Notes: generated by a model from the sequence alone, not told the origin. A stretch of DNA of 64,000 bases from an uncultured Rhodospirillaceae bacterium (GCA_943787205.1 CALSLN010000001.1:281527-345526); one strand, 5' to 3'; shown: positions 16,788 through 25,431, counted from the stretch's first letter. Made by a program: numbers and translations.

Positions 16788-18005
16788 CTAGGGCTCTGTT
16801 GGGTCCTTAATGCGGATCGTAAATCCAGCTTCCGTGAGGCGGCTGATGACCAGCTGGGCGTGCGCCTCATCCCGCGTTTCGATTGTAATGTTGAGTCGCG
16901 CCGCGCTCGCAGAAAGATCCATGGCGAAACGCGTGTGCGCCACCTCAAGAACGTTCGCACCTAGGTCTGCGCAAATCCCAGCAACCGCATTCAACTGTCC
17001 TGGTTTGTCTGGCATTGCGATGGAGAGAGTCAAAACTTGCCCTAGTCGGACCAAGTCGCGCATGAGTACGGACGACAACATGCGTGCATCGATATTGCCC
17101 CCTGACAGAACCAGTCCAACGCGTTTGCCAGCGAAGAGGTCTGGGTGCTCGATGAGGGCGGCTAAGCTTGACGCGCCCGCGCCTTCTGCCACGACTTTGT
17201 CGCGGGATAGAAACATCGAGACAGCGCGCTCCATGCTCGTTTCAGATACGGTCACGACGTCTTTGACGTGTTCCTGAATTAGCGGCAACGGCCGCGTACC
17301 AATTGTTCTGACTGCAATGCCTTCACCGAGTGTCGACCCCTCGCACGGAAGATTAGACTGTTTGAGTGCGTTGGTCAGCGATGGGTATAGTTCCGGCTCT
17401 ACCCCGATAATATCTACGCTTGGTTTTAGACCTTTAGCCGCGACCGCACTTCCCGCAATCATGCCGCCGCCGCCAACCGGAATGACCAAGACGTCGAGGT
17501 CTGGGTCGTCTTCAATCATCTCCAGGCCAATCGTGCCCTGACCAGCCACCACGTCTATGTCGTCATAGGGATGTACAAACGTGAAGCCGTGTTGAATTGC
17601 CAGTTCTCGCGCATGGTTTTCCGCGCCTTCGAGCGTATCGCCTTCCAGTTCAACCTTGGCGCCATACTCTTTGGTTTTGCGCACTTTGACGAATGGTGTG
17701 CCCTTTGGCATGACGATTGTGGCTGGAATGTTGAGGCGTTGTGCTTGATAGGCAACGCCTTGCGCATGGTTGCCCGCAGACATCGCAACGACGCCGTTTG
17801 CACGTTCTTCATCGTTCAATTTTGCCAGGCGTGATAATGCCCCGCGCGCTTTAAAAGCGCCTGTGTGTTGAAGGTTTTCGTACTTCACGACGACGGTGGT
17901 GCTGAGGCGGCGTGATAAGGCTTCGGATTCTAAACAGGGTGTTCGCCTAACCCCGCCCTTGATGCGTTCGGCCGCCGCTCTGACGTCTGATAGGGACAGG
18001 CTCAC
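16788..18005 (-). CDS. ilvA: Threonine ammonia-lyase with C-terminal ACT domain
   Basis: A 405-residue PLP enzyme that deaminates threonine to 2-oxobutyrate. The PLP lysine lies in YENLQHTGAFKARGALSRL, the phosphate-binding glycine loop is VIPVGGGGMIAGSA, and the serine/glycine loop is LVLSGGNIDARML. Residues from about 330 (LTLSIAMPDKPGQLNAVAG) form one ACT-like regulatory domain. One short ACT domain and a length near 400 match the catabolic/serine-threonine type (TdcB or the alpha-proteobacterial IlvA) better than the 510-residue E. coli IlvA. It is transcribed towards the isochorismatase gene, with 18 bp between the stops. Confidence 0.92.
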   Translation of the reverse strand: MSLSLSDVRAAAERIKGGVRRTPCLESEALSRRLSTTVVVKYENLQHTGAFKARGALSRLAKLNDEERANGVVAMSAGNHAQGVAYQAQRLNIPATIVMPKGTPFVKVRKTKEYGAKVELEGDTLEGAENHARELAIQHGFTFVHPYDDIDVVAGQGTIGLEMIEDDPDLDVLVIPVGGGGMIAGSAVAAKGLKPSVDIIGVEPELYPSLTNALKQSNLPCEGSTLGEGIAVRTIGTRPLPLIQEHVKDVVTVSETSMERAVSMFLSRDKVVAEGAGASSLAALIEHPDLFAGKRVGLVLSGGNIDARMLSSVLMRDLVRLGQVLTLSIAMPDKPGQLNAVAGICADLGANVLEVAHTRFAMDLSASAARLNITIETRDEAHAQLVISRLTEAGFTIRIKDPTEP

Positions 18006-18118
18006 GATGTCACCTCATAGGCAGGGTAAGTAGAGTGATTATCTTTTAAACTGTGGGGGACCATGATCGTCGGTCTCATTGGAAAACATAGACAGGTGAT
18101 ACAAGCGCACGGGAAAAG

Positions 18119-18142
18119 CCCGGATCTCCTTAGAGAACCGGG
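18119..18142. other. Imperfect hairpin in the ilvA/EamA divergent intergenic region
   Basis: CCCGG pairs with CCGGG at the ends, then an A-A mismatch, then TCTC pairs with GAGA around a CTTA loop. It lies about 115 bp upstream of ilvA. It is the only strong structure I see in the roughly 300 bp between ilvA and the EamA gene (18006-18303), apart from a short GAGGA-G-TCCTC inverted repeat near 18220. No T-run follows, so it is not a clear terminator. An operator or leader element for ilvA is possible but unsupported. Confidence 0.4.
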
Positions 18143-18303
18143 ATGGTAATTCGGGCGATGATGCGCATGACGATCATTCTGTTGGCTTAGCAGTATGGCT
18201 TAATGCCGTCCAGTGAGGAGTCCTCCTAGGTCTGCCATAGTCCTTGCGGACGTTGGGGGTGGCGTATAGGACAGAAAGGTAACCTGAGCTTGAGGACGTG
18301 TTG

Positions 18304-19224
18304 ATGACCGGGGTCTCGACGACAGAAAACCGCTCTTTCGGGATCGGTCTAATGATCAGCGCCATGTTCACGATGACGGCAATGGATGCTGCTGTGAAAT
18401 GGGCGGTCGCTGACTATAGTCTTCAGCAGGTCAATTTTATTCGCAGCATTGCTGCAATGCTCGTGCTTGCGCCGTTGATCTGGAAGAGTGGCGGTCTCCG
18501 TGCCCTCCACACCACCCGGCCTCTCGTTCACGTGTGGCGCACCTCGTTAATGATCATCATTAGTTATACGTGGTTCTTTGCCTTGGGCCGTATGAAGCTT
18601 GCTGACATCGGCGCAATCGTCATGGTGTCTCCCCTCATGATCACGGCGCTCTCGGCTCAGTTGCTTGGCGAGAAGGTTGGGTTGAGGCGGTGGATTGCTG
18701 TGGGCATTGGGTTTGCCGGTATGTTGATGATTGTTCGTCCGGGTGCCGGTGTGTTCCAGCCTATTGCTTTGATCGCCGTTGCCGTTGCGTTTGGCTACGC
18801 CCTGCTCATCCTCTCGAACCGAGCGAATCGTGAGAAAGAAAGTCTTGCCGCGATGACGTATTACCCGTTGATCGGGATTTTCGTTGTTTCCGGATTGTTC
18901 TCGCCCATCGGCTGGGTGCAACCAACCGCCGTCGCCTGGGGTGCCATGATTTTCGTTGGTCTTTGCGCGGGGATTGGCCACCTATGTTTAACGCTGGCCT
19001 TTCGTTACGCGTCGCCGCCTGTTTTAGCACCACTAGAATATACGGGGCTGATTTGGGCAGTCTTGTTCGGTTATTGGTTCTTTGACGAACTTCCGGATCA
19101 GTGGACTGTCGCTGGCATGATAACGATCGCTGGGGCCGGCGTGTTTGTTGTTTATCGCGAGGCGTCGTTATCTGGTGTGCCGGTATCGGACACACCGGCA
19201 GCAAAGGCAGACCTACCAGATTGA
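18304..19224 (+). CDS. EamA/DMT family transporter
   Basis: A 306-residue inner-membrane protein with ten hydrophobic segments made of two EamA repeats, the fold of drug/metabolite exporters such as RhaT, YdcZ and RarD relatives. Conserved blocks are MFTMTAMDAAVKWAVADYS at the N-terminus, ALGRMKLADIGAIVMVSPL at the end of repeat one and SPPVLAPLEYTGLIWAVLFG in repeat two. The ATG at 18304 is preferred over a GTG two codons earlier because GAGGA is then spaced by seven bases. Its 3' end overlaps the 3' end of the convergent DctP gene by 73 bp, which is unusual. The substrate is unknown. Confidence 0.9.
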   Translation: MTGVSTTENRSFGIGLMISAMFTMTAMDAAVKWAVADYSLQQVNFIRSIAAMLVLAPLIWKSGGLRALHTTRPLVHVWRTSLMIIISYTWFFALGRMKLADIGAIVMVSPLMITALSAQLLGEKVGLRRWIAVGIGFAGMLMIVRPGAGVFQPIALIAVAVAFGYALLILSNRANREKESLAAMTYYPLIGIFVVSGLFSPIGWVQPTAVAWGAMIFVGLCAGIGHLCLTLAFRYASPPVLAPLEYTGLIWAVLFGYWFFDELPDQWTVAGMITIAGAGVFVVYREASLSGVPVSDTPAAKADLPD

Positions 19225-20186
19225 ATGAGGTCGTACAGCGCTGCCGTTTCGCCGCCAATTTCATCAATTAACATGCGGTGTGTGGCTGAGGCAGCTTTCT
19301 TCCAGGTGGCTCTTTCAGTCGCAGATAGAGTGATGATCGTGGCGCCTTTTGATTCTGAGAACGTTAGAGCGTCAACGCCTTCTTCTCTGACGTCGGATCG
19401 AACGACCGCGGTCGCGGCGATTCCGCCCATGACCAAGTCTTGGTTATGTTTGTCTAAGCCATCGAACCACTTCTTGTTTGCAAAGACGGCTCCCGGATTG
19501 AGGCCATGCCGGGTCAATGTGATGTACGGTGCCAGATCGTACAGCGCGACCGTACGATACATTGATGTGTTGGTCGCGCCGCCCGAGAGTAGCCCAGTTT
19601 GAAGGCCTGGAACCAAGTCTGCGAATGGTAGTTGTGCGACGTCGGCTCCCGCTTCTTGTAAGAATATACGTGCAGCTGCGCCACCCGCTGCCCGCATCCG
19701 CATCCCTTTGATGTCTTCCGGAACACGCACGGGCGTTTGAGAAAAAACGTTAAACCAACCAGAATCGATCCACTGAATAAAATGTAGGTCTCGCTCTGAA
19801 AATAGTTTTTTCACCTTCTCTAGAATGAAGGTATCGAGAACGAAATCAGCCTCTTCGAAAGAGTCGAAGAGATAAGGCGCCATCAATAGGCTCATCTCTG
19901 GAACAGCCGCAGAGGTTCCTGGCGTGCTGAGCATGGAAACTTGATTCCTGCCGCGACGGACGGTGGCGCTCATGCTTTCTTCGCTACCAACCTGCCCGTC
20001 AATCAGCAGGACCACGTCAGCCGTCCCAACCCAACCCTCTTCCAAGCGTTTTTCAGTCGCGAGAAATTTGTTTCTGAGTTGGCCTTCACCTGGAACGAGC
20101 GAAACCATATTGATGGTTTCGGCCGAGAGGTCTTTGCTAGAAACGGACGTTGCTAGAAGGAAAATGCCAATGAGGAGTCTAGACAT
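19152..20186 (-). CDS. Orphan TRAP-type substrate-binding protein (DctP), second copy
   Basis: A periplasmic solute receptor of about 344 residues with signal peptide MSRLLIGIFLLATSVSSKDLSA. It matches the first DctP in blocks such as GQVGSEESMSATVRRGRNQV, APYLFDSFEEADFVLDTF, IKGMRMRAAGGAA (ligand Arg) and FADLVPGLQTGLLSGG. No permease gene is adjacent. A GTG at 20195 overlaps the methyltransferase stop as GTGA and would allow coupled translation; the ATG at 20186 gives the better signal peptide. The last 24 codons run into the opposite strand of the EamA gene and look like an extended tail (GVSDTGTPDNDASR). Confidence 0.88.
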   Translation of the reverse strand: MSRLLIGIFLLATSVSSKDLSAETINMVSLVPGEGQLRNKFLATEKRLEEGWVGTADVVLLIDGQVGSEESMSATVRRGRNQVSMLSTPGTSAAVPEMSLLMAPYLFDSFEEADFVLDTFILEKVKKLFSERDLHFIQWIDSGWFNVFSQTPVRVPEDIKGMRMRAAGGAAARIFLQEAGADVAQLPFADLVPGLQTGLLSGGATNTSMYRTVALYDLAPYITLTRHGLNPGAVFANKKWFDGLDKHNQDLVMGGIAATAVVRSDVREEGVDALTFSESKGATIITLSATERATWKKAASATHRMLIDEIGGETAALYDLIQSGRSAFAAGVSDTGTPDNDASR

Positions 20187-20191
20187 CTGAC

Positions 20192-21364
20192 TCACTTTTG
20201 GGCGCTAACCACCAAATAGCTGCTGACAGGCTTGTCGTCGCTTGCCTTACCGATGAATTGCGGTTCGGCATCTCCAAGCGTCACGTTCTCTTTGGAAAAC
20301 CCAGCTTGAGTACAGATGCCGACAAAGTCTTCGTCTTGAACGGTGCCGAGATACGGTTCGTTATTATTTATGGACATCCAATCGGAATAGTATTTGTCAA
20401 AGGGCTTGTTTGGCGTGATGCCATCCATATGAATCATCAGCCCGCCGGGTGCGAGAAGGCGGTGGCACTCTTTGAAGACCGCCCGTATCGCGCGCCGAGA
20501 CGTTTCGTGCAAAACAGCGTGTGATACGATGAGATCGAAACTGCCATCTTCAAAATTCGTATGCTCCGCATTTTGTTGCGAGAAATGCACCTCTTTCTCC
20601 ATCGCAACCGCGCGGGCATGGCCATACCTGAGGCATGTTGCTGCCACGTCGATGGCATGAATTTCGGCGTCGGGGTAAAGGTCGCAATACGGAAGCGTGG
20701 AGTGGCCAACCGTGCATCCTATGTCGAGAATACGTTTCGGGCCGATTTCGCCAAAGTGATCGCGCAACCAAGCTGTCAGTGTGAATCCCATGTCATCCAG
20801 GTTGGGGCCGAGGCCACCCATCGCGTACAGACGGAACGTGCGGTCAAACTCCGCGCCAGCGAAGACGTCATCGTCGATCATTTGCTGGTGGTAGCTGCCT
20901 GGTTTGCAATGCATGTCTACGGAAGACAAATAGGGTGGCACGTCTACGCTATCATCCAGCGTCAATGACCCTAGTTTCCCGCGCAGTGATTTGGCGCGCT
21001 CTATGAGATCCGGCAATTGTCTCTCAATGCTCGGGCCGACTGTGTCGTAGAGCATTTCTTGCGTCGTGCGCATCAATGAGCTCCACCAGCGATTATGCGG
21101 CTCATCTTCGAGAGCAATACGCATTTCGCGTCGGGGTGGGCATTCTCCGTCGGCATATTTTGAAAGGACCTTTTCCTTCAAGATTGCTTCGTTGCCGCCG
21201 TGAAAATTGCGTGTGCTGAATACCCGAAGCGTTTTAATGAAACTCTGTGCGCTTTGTTCGTCGTGTGTGGCATCTGCGAACATGGCGTGGTCTGAATTGT
21301 TGCGCATTACGGGCATCCCTTTGATCATCTTTTCAGGTGACACTGTCACCAAGCCTGTAGTCAT
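20192..21364 (-). CDS. Class I SAM methyltransferase with 'THDE' N-terminal domain, copy A
   Basis: A 390-residue two-part protein. Residues 1 to about 190 form a helical N-terminal domain with the motif ATHDEQSAQSF near residue 33, a WWSSLMRTTQEMLYDTV block, and SSVDMHCKPGSYHQQ. From about residue 210 comes a Rossmann methyltransferase with an unusual motif I, ILDIGCTVGHSTLP, then IHAIDVAATCLRYGHARA and FDLIVSHAVLHE. Two relatives lie at 62146 and 63438. The stop overlaps a GTG upstream of the orphan DctP gene, so these are one operon. The substrate is unknown; the conserved N-terminal domain is not one I can name. Confidence 0.82.
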   Translation of the reverse strand: MTTGLVTVSPEKMIKGMPVMRNNSDHAMFADATHDEQSAQSFIKTLRVFSTRNFHGGNEAILKEKVLSKYADGECPPRREMRIALEDEPHNRWWSSLMRTTQEMLYDTVGPSIERQLPDLIERAKSLRGKLGSLTLDDSVDVPPYLSSVDMHCKPGSYHQQMIDDDVFAGAEFDRTFRLYAMGGLGPNLDDMGFTLTAWLRDHFGEIGPKRILDIGCTVGHSTLPYCDLYPDAEIHAIDVAATCLRYGHARAVAMEKEVHFSQQNAEHTNFEDGSFDLIVSHAVLHETSRRAIRAVFKECHRLLAPGGLMIHMDGITPNKPFDKYYSDWMSINNNEPYLGTVQDEDFVGICTQAGFSKENVTLGDAEPQFIGKASDDKPVSSYLVVSAQK

Positions 21365-21393
21365 AATACAATAGTATCACAGTATAATTCAAA

Positions 21394-21410
21394 GGTCGGT
21401 CAAACCGACC
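21394..21410. promoter_or_regulatory. Perfect 7-bp inverted repeat in a divergent promoter region
   Basis: GGTCGGT and ACCGACC flank a CAA spacer. It lies between the divergent methyltransferase gene (start 21364) and the small gene at 21431, within the 66 bp that separate them and just before the GAGGAGG ribosome site of the latter. It may be a repressor operator shared by both genes or a hairpin in the leader of the small gene. A TTGACC element overlaps it on the minus strand, with GATACT 19 bases further, which could be the methyltransferase promoter. Confidence 0.5.
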
Positions 21411-21430
21411 AGGGTGAGGAGGATTTCAGT

Positions 21431-21793
21431 ATGGCCGGAGCAAAAAAACCGCGGCAACGCACGGCAAAGGGGCGGCGGCCGTTCTTCCTTGAGACCGCAG
21501 ATTCAGACAAACTTTTATCGATGATCACGGCTTTGGTCGGTGAAATGTCCGTGCTCAAGGATCGCGTTGACACCCACGAACGCTTGGCAGCAGCGGGCAA
21601 GGTGGCTACCCCGGAAGAAATTGAAGGGTATCGGCCGGATGATACGGTGGAAGACGAACGTGAAGCAGGGCGGGCCGATATGTTAGATCGCGTGTTCCGC
21701 ATTATTTCTGCCGCAAATGATCCAATCGTCGCCTCTGACGCAGAGTATGATTCCTTGGTGGACCGCTTTGCGAATGACGACAAAGAGTCTTAG
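21431..21793 (+). CDS. Hypothetical small acidic/basic protein
   Basis: A 120-residue soluble protein of no recognised family. The N-terminus is strongly basic (MAGAKKPRQRTAKGRRPFFL), the middle forms a likely coiled coil (LLSMITALVGEMSVLKDRVD) and the C-terminal half is acidic and ends with EYDSLVDRFANDDKES. An excellent ribosome site (GAGGAGG) precedes the ATG. It is divergent from the methyltransferase at 21364, with a perfect inverted repeat between them, and convergent with the third DctP gene only 3 bp from its stop codon. The basic tail plus helical segment could suit nucleic-acid or partner binding, which is only a guess. Confidence 0.7.
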   Translation: MAGAKKPRQRTAKGRRPFFLETADSDKLLSMITALVGEMSVLKDRVDTHERLAAAGKVATPEEIEGYRPDDTVEDEREAGRADMLDRVFRIISAANDPIVASDAEYDSLVDRFANDDKES

Positions 21794-21796
21794 CCG

Positions 21797-22822
21797 CTAG
21801 GGCATCTGTCGCGCGTAGGCTTCTCTGCCCACGATGATGAGACCCATAATCTCTTGAGCCTTGCCGCCGATTTCATCAACGAGTGCGCGCTGATTAGGTT
21901 GAGCAACGTCCCTAAATCTTTGTCGCTGGTCACCGGATAACTCGTGAACTTGAGCGCCGATCTCGGCAAGGTGGGCTTCTTCATCGCGCAGCATATCAAC
22001 AGCCATGCCGCGTTGTGCGGACTCTGGACCAAAGCTCGTCGCGATGATGTCTTGGTTTTCCTGAGAGAGGCGCTCGTACCAACGCCGATTAACAATGCTA
22101 AATCCAAACTGTCGGGCATGGCGCGTGCGGGTCATGTGTTGTGCGTATTCGGCTTCTCCGCCACTGGCGTAGAGAACCAAGCTGGACTCACCACCCTCAA
22201 CCAAACTTGTCTGTAGGCTTGAAACCAATTCTGTTCGTTGGATGTGAATGACGTCTGCACCGATAGCCTGCAAAAAGAGAATGGACGCTGTCGACTGTAA
22301 TGACCGCATGCGATACCCGGCAGTATCAGCTGGTGTCAGTAACGGTTTTCCACCGTATATGTTGAGCCATCCGACATCTTGCCAATTCAGGATAACGAAT
22401 CCTTTATCTTCGGCGAGCGCTGCGTAGGGCTCCTTGAGATAGTTATCCACAACGAAATGCACTTCTTCGAGGCTATCGAACAGGAACGGTGCCGTAAGAA
22501 GCCCGAATTCCGGTACAACCCGCGACATACCCGAATCGCTAAAACTGGAGACGTGAACGCGGCCCCGCAGTAGAGACGGCATTCGACTTTCTTCACCGCC
22601 AGTCTCACCGCGGATCAGCATGCGTAGACGCAATTTACCGTTTGAACGGGCAAGAACCGCTTTCTCGTAATCGAGCCAGATGCGCTCGCCAATATCTCCC
22701 GGGAAGGTCGCAGCACCGACGGTGCCAACGTAACCGTCCTCCGCACCTTCACTTGGAATTGACATGGCCAGAACGATCCAGAACACGATGCCAATTCCGA
22801 TGTACCAGGTAAATGAGCGCAT
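21797..22822 (-). CDS. Orphan TRAP-type substrate-binding protein (DctP), third copy
   Basis: A 341-residue periplasmic receptor with an N-terminal hydrophobic signal (TWYIGIGIVFWIVLAMSI). Shared features with the other two copies are RGETGGEESRMPSLLRGRV, TAPFLFDSLEEVHFVVDNY, the ligand Arg in TAGYRMRSLQST and TELVSSLQTSLVEGG; the C-terminal DEIGGKAQEIMGLIIVGREA also matches. No TRAP permease is adjacent. It is divergent from the alcohol dehydrogenase gene and its product may serve the pathway encoded there, or feed the single DctQM pair at 11-13 kb. Confidence 0.88.
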   Translation of the reverse strand: MRSFTWYIGIGIVFWIVLAMSIPSEGAEDGYVGTVGAATFPGDIGERIWLDYEKAVLARSNGKLRLRMLIRGETGGEESRMPSLLRGRVHVSSFSDSGMSRVVPEFGLLTAPFLFDSLEEVHFVVDNYLKEPYAALAEDKGFVILNWQDVGWLNIYGGKPLLTPADTAGYRMRSLQSTASILFLQAIGADVIHIQRTELVSSLQTSLVEGGESSLVLYASGGEAEYAQHMTRTRHARQFGFSIVNRRWYERLSQENQDIIATSFGPESAQRGMAVDMLRDEEAHLAEIGAQVHELSGDQRQRFRDVAQPNQRALVDEIGGKAQEIMGLIIVGREAYARQMP

Positions 22823-22913
22823 AGTTTAACCGTAGGGCTGAGTGTTGTTATTGCGAAACTGAGACGGGTGATCTTGGCATGGGGTGATGAGCGTCTACAA
22901 TGGACCTTAATCA

Positions 22914-22928
22914 ATCACACTGTGTGAT
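22914..22928. promoter_or_regulatory. Perfect 15-bp palindrome upstream of the alcohol dehydrogenase operon
   Basis: ATCACAC-T-GTGTGAT is a perfect inverted repeat centred 52 bp before the ATG at 22973 and about 100 bp from the divergent DctP start. Its size, symmetry and position suit a dimeric repressor of GntR or similar type. No regulator gene is adjacent, so the cognate protein would be encoded elsewhere. It could also form a hairpin in a 5' leader, but the single-base loop makes that unfavourable. Confidence 0.6.
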
Positions 22929-22972
22929 GGTGTCGGATGGCATCATAAACGTCAGGAATTTTGGAGAGATGC

Positions 22973-24100
22973 ATGCAAGTTAGGGCCGCGGTGCTGCGCG
23001 AAATGGGGGCAAAAGCCCCTTATGCAGAAAGTAAGCCTCTTAAGATTGAAACCTTAGAGCTCGATCCGCCGGGGCCAGGTGAGTTGCTGGTTCAAGTCAA
23101 AGCGGCAGGTCTTTGTCACTCTGACTTGTCGGTTATCAACGGAAGTCGACCCCGGCCAACGCCGATGGCGCTAGGGCATGAAGCCGCTGGCGTGGTCAAA
23201 GAGGTGGGCGCGGGCGTGACCCGTTTCAACGTCGGTGAACACGTTGTGCTCGTGTTTGTTCCTAGTTGTGGCCATTGCGTTCCCTGTGCGGAGGGTCGTC
23301 CTGCTCTATGCGAGCCCGGTGCGGCGGCTAACGTTGCTGGCACTCTGGTGTCCGGTGAGCGACGCCTCCATGTCGATGACGGCGATGTGCACCATCACTT
23401 GGGTGTTTCAGCGTTCGCAGATCATGCAGTCGTCAGCGAAACCTCCTGTGTCAAAGTGGACCCCAGTCTGACCTTCGAAGAAGCAGCGTTGTTTGGATGT
23501 GCTGTTATCACGGGGGTTGGCGCTGTCTTGAACACGGCAAAAGTTACACCGGGGTCTCGTGTCGCCGTGATTGGTTTGGGTGGCGTGGGCTTGAATGCTT
23601 TGCTTGGTGCTGTACTTGCTGGTGCTAAGCAAATCGTCGCTGTCGACCTACGAGATGACAAGCTTGATCTCGCGCGGCAACTCGGTGCGACAGATGCTGT
23701 GAATGCCAACGACGAAAACGCGATTGCGGCGATTAGAGATCTGACGGGTGGCGGCGTTGATTATGCATTTGAGATGGCTGGGTCTGTTCCGGCGTTGGAA
23801 TTAGCCTGGGCGATCACCGCGCGTGGCGGTGAAACCATTACAGCGGGTCTGCCCCATCCAGACAAGCGCATGAGTTTGCCGCCTGTTCAGCTGGTTGCAG
23901 AGGAGCGTTCGCTGAAGGGGAGCTATCTTGGGAGTTGTGTGCCGGTTCGCGATATCCCGACATACATAGACTTGTATAAAGAAGGGAAGCTTCCTGTGGA
24001 TCGCCTGATGTCAGACCGCATCGCGCTTGACGATATCAATGCAGCTTTCGACCGGCTGGCTGCAGGTGAAACTGTGCGTCAAGTCATCGTCTTTGACTAA
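22973..24100 (+). CDS. Zinc-dependent alcohol dehydrogenase
   Basis: A 375-residue medium-chain dehydrogenase. Catalytic zinc ligands are visible in GLCHSDLSV (Cys) and ALGHEAAG (His-Glu); the structural zinc site is PSCGHCVPCAEGRPALC with four Cys. The Rossmann motif is VIGLGGVGLNALLGAVLAG near residue 200, followed by VAVDLRDDKLDLA, suggesting NAD preference from the Asp. The protein belongs to the class III/aryl-alcohol-like group. The ATG at 22973 has GGAGAG upstream. It is first in the 22973-28970 gene set and has an operator-like palindrome in front. Confidence 0.93.
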   Translation: MQVRAAVLREMGAKAPYAESKPLKIETLELDPPGPGELLVQVKAAGLCHSDLSVINGSRPRPTPMALGHEAAGVVKEVGAGVTRFNVGEHVVLVFVPSCGHCVPCAEGRPALCEPGAAANVAGTLVSGERRLHVDDGDVHHHLGVSAFADHAVVSETSCVKVDPSLTFEEAALFGCAVITGVGAVLNTAKVTPGSRVAVIGLGGVGLNALLGAVLAGAKQIVAVDLRDDKLDLARQLGATDAVNANDENAIAAIRDLTGGGVDYAFEMAGSVPALELAWAITARGGETITAGLPHPDKRMSLPPVQLVAEERSLKGSYLGSCVPVRDIPTYIDLYKEGKLPVDRLMSDRIALDDINAAFDRLAAGETVRQVIVFD

Positions 24101-24127
24101 TAGTACCCGTTCGCGGAAGGGATAGGC

Positions 24128-25411
24128 ATGCTGCTAAACAAAGCTCGTGCATACGAGATTATGGATAAACACGGCCTCGATGGTCTCGTCGCTGTAAACC
24201 AAATCAACATCTACTACCTGACGGATTATTGGGGTCCGTTGATGCGAATGCGGCGTATGTTTTTCAATTATGCGGTGCTGCCGAGAAACGAAGACGCGCC
24301 GGCGGCCTTGGTCGAAACAGCGGTAGGTCTTCTCCGGCTTTTCGAAGACAAGTCATTGACGTGGGTTCCTAATGTCTGTGGGTATACCCACCCTATCTAC
24401 TCTGATCGCCGTGACTTTGACCCAGACGTTGAAGAACCCGAAGCGGTGCAAGAGGGAATTCGATGGCCAGTCACCGACGGTCCCTTGTCGGATTCCGACG
24501 AAGATTATTTAAAGTATGCGGAAGATTTTAAAGGGCAGTACTCGGTCAATCCGCTCTATGCACTCAAGAAGGCGCTTAAAGATGCGGGGATGGAAAAGGC
24601 AAAGGTTGGCATCGATGACCCTCGCGTGATCGATTGGCTCAATGGTATCGGATTGCCTGATCTCACGGGCGTTGAGGCGACGACGATTTTCCGCGAGATC
24701 CGGATGGTCAAGACGCCAGACGAGCTTCAGATTCTTCGAGATGCAGCGGCCATGAATGAAGTGGCCGTCGATGCCGCTGTTTCATCCCTGCATGTTGGGA
24801 TGGAACAGAGCGAGTTGGAAATTGTTTACAACACGGAGCTCGCGAAACGCGGTGGGCGCGGCGTGTATCTATCGACAGGGTCCATGGGGCGGCGGAAATC
24901 CCAAGTCAAAGAAGGACAGCTCATCACCTTTGATGGGCTGTGTGAGTACAAACACTACCATGGTGACATGGGTCGCACTGCAATTTGTGGTGAGCCGACA
25001 GATAAGATGCTCGAACGAAACCGGATTATGCGCAAAGGCTGCGAAATTGCCTATGACATGATCAAGCCGGGCGTTAAGGGGCGTGAGATGACGGTGCGTG
25101 TCATCGAAGAGATGCGCAAAATGGGATTCCCTGGTTTCTTTATTTGCACGCCTCATTCTGTTGGTCTTGAGCATACGGACCATCCACTTCCCATTGGGCC
25201 AATGTTACCGGGATCGCAGGGCGAGTTCGTTTTTGAAGAGAATATGGTGTTCACCGTAGACATGCCCTACTACGAAGTGGGTTGGGGCAACATGCACTTA
25301 GAAGATACGGTGCGGGTATCTGCGGATGGCTGCGACCCCTTTAACAGTTGTGAAGTTGGTTTGCGCATTGTGCCCCCACAAGGCGGTAGCGTGACGATTG
25401 CGACGGCATAA
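24128..25411 (+). CDS. M24 family Xaa-Pro peptidase-like protein
   Basis: A 427-residue pita-bread fold protein with a creatinase-type N-terminal domain (YEIMDKHGLDGLVAVNQINI) and a C-terminal catalytic domain. The two-metal ligands appear complete: the two Asp of ITFDGLCEYKHYHGDMG, His in TPHSVGLEHTDHP, and Glu in VDMPYYEVGWG and MHLEDTV. Members of this family include prolidases, creatinase and DMSP lyase DddP, so the reaction cannot be fixed. It follows the alcohol dehydrogenase by 27 bp and precedes two ThDP enzymes by 20 bp, which argues for a small-molecule catabolic role over general peptide turnover. Confidence 0.88.
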   Translation: MLLNKARAYEIMDKHGLDGLVAVNQINIYYLTDYWGPLMRMRRMFFNYAVLPRNEDAPAALVETAVGLLRLFEDKSLTWVPNVCGYTHPIYSDRRDFDPDVEEPEAVQEGIRWPVTDGPLSDSDEDYLKYAEDFKGQYSVNPLYALKKALKDAGMEKAKVGIDDPRVIDWLNGIGLPDLTGVEATTIFREIRMVKTPDELQILRDAAAMNEVAVDAAVSSLHVGMEQSELEIVYNTELAKRGGRGVYLSTGSMGRRKSQVKEGQLITFDGLCEYKHYHGDMGRTAICGEPTDKMLERNRIMRKGCEIAYDMIKPGVKGREMTVRVIEEMRKMGFPGFFICTPHSVGLEHTDHPLPIGPMLPGSQGEFVFEENMVFTVDMPYYEVGWGNMHLEDTVRVSADGCDPFNSCEVGLRIVPPQGGSVTIATA

Positions 25412-25431
25412 ACGAAAATTGAGACGGACAC

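Noticed and set aside
24128..25411. Assignment of the M24 protein as the DMSP lyase DddP
   Set aside because: Metal ligands alone do not separate DddP from other M24 proteins, and no other DMSP gene is nearby.
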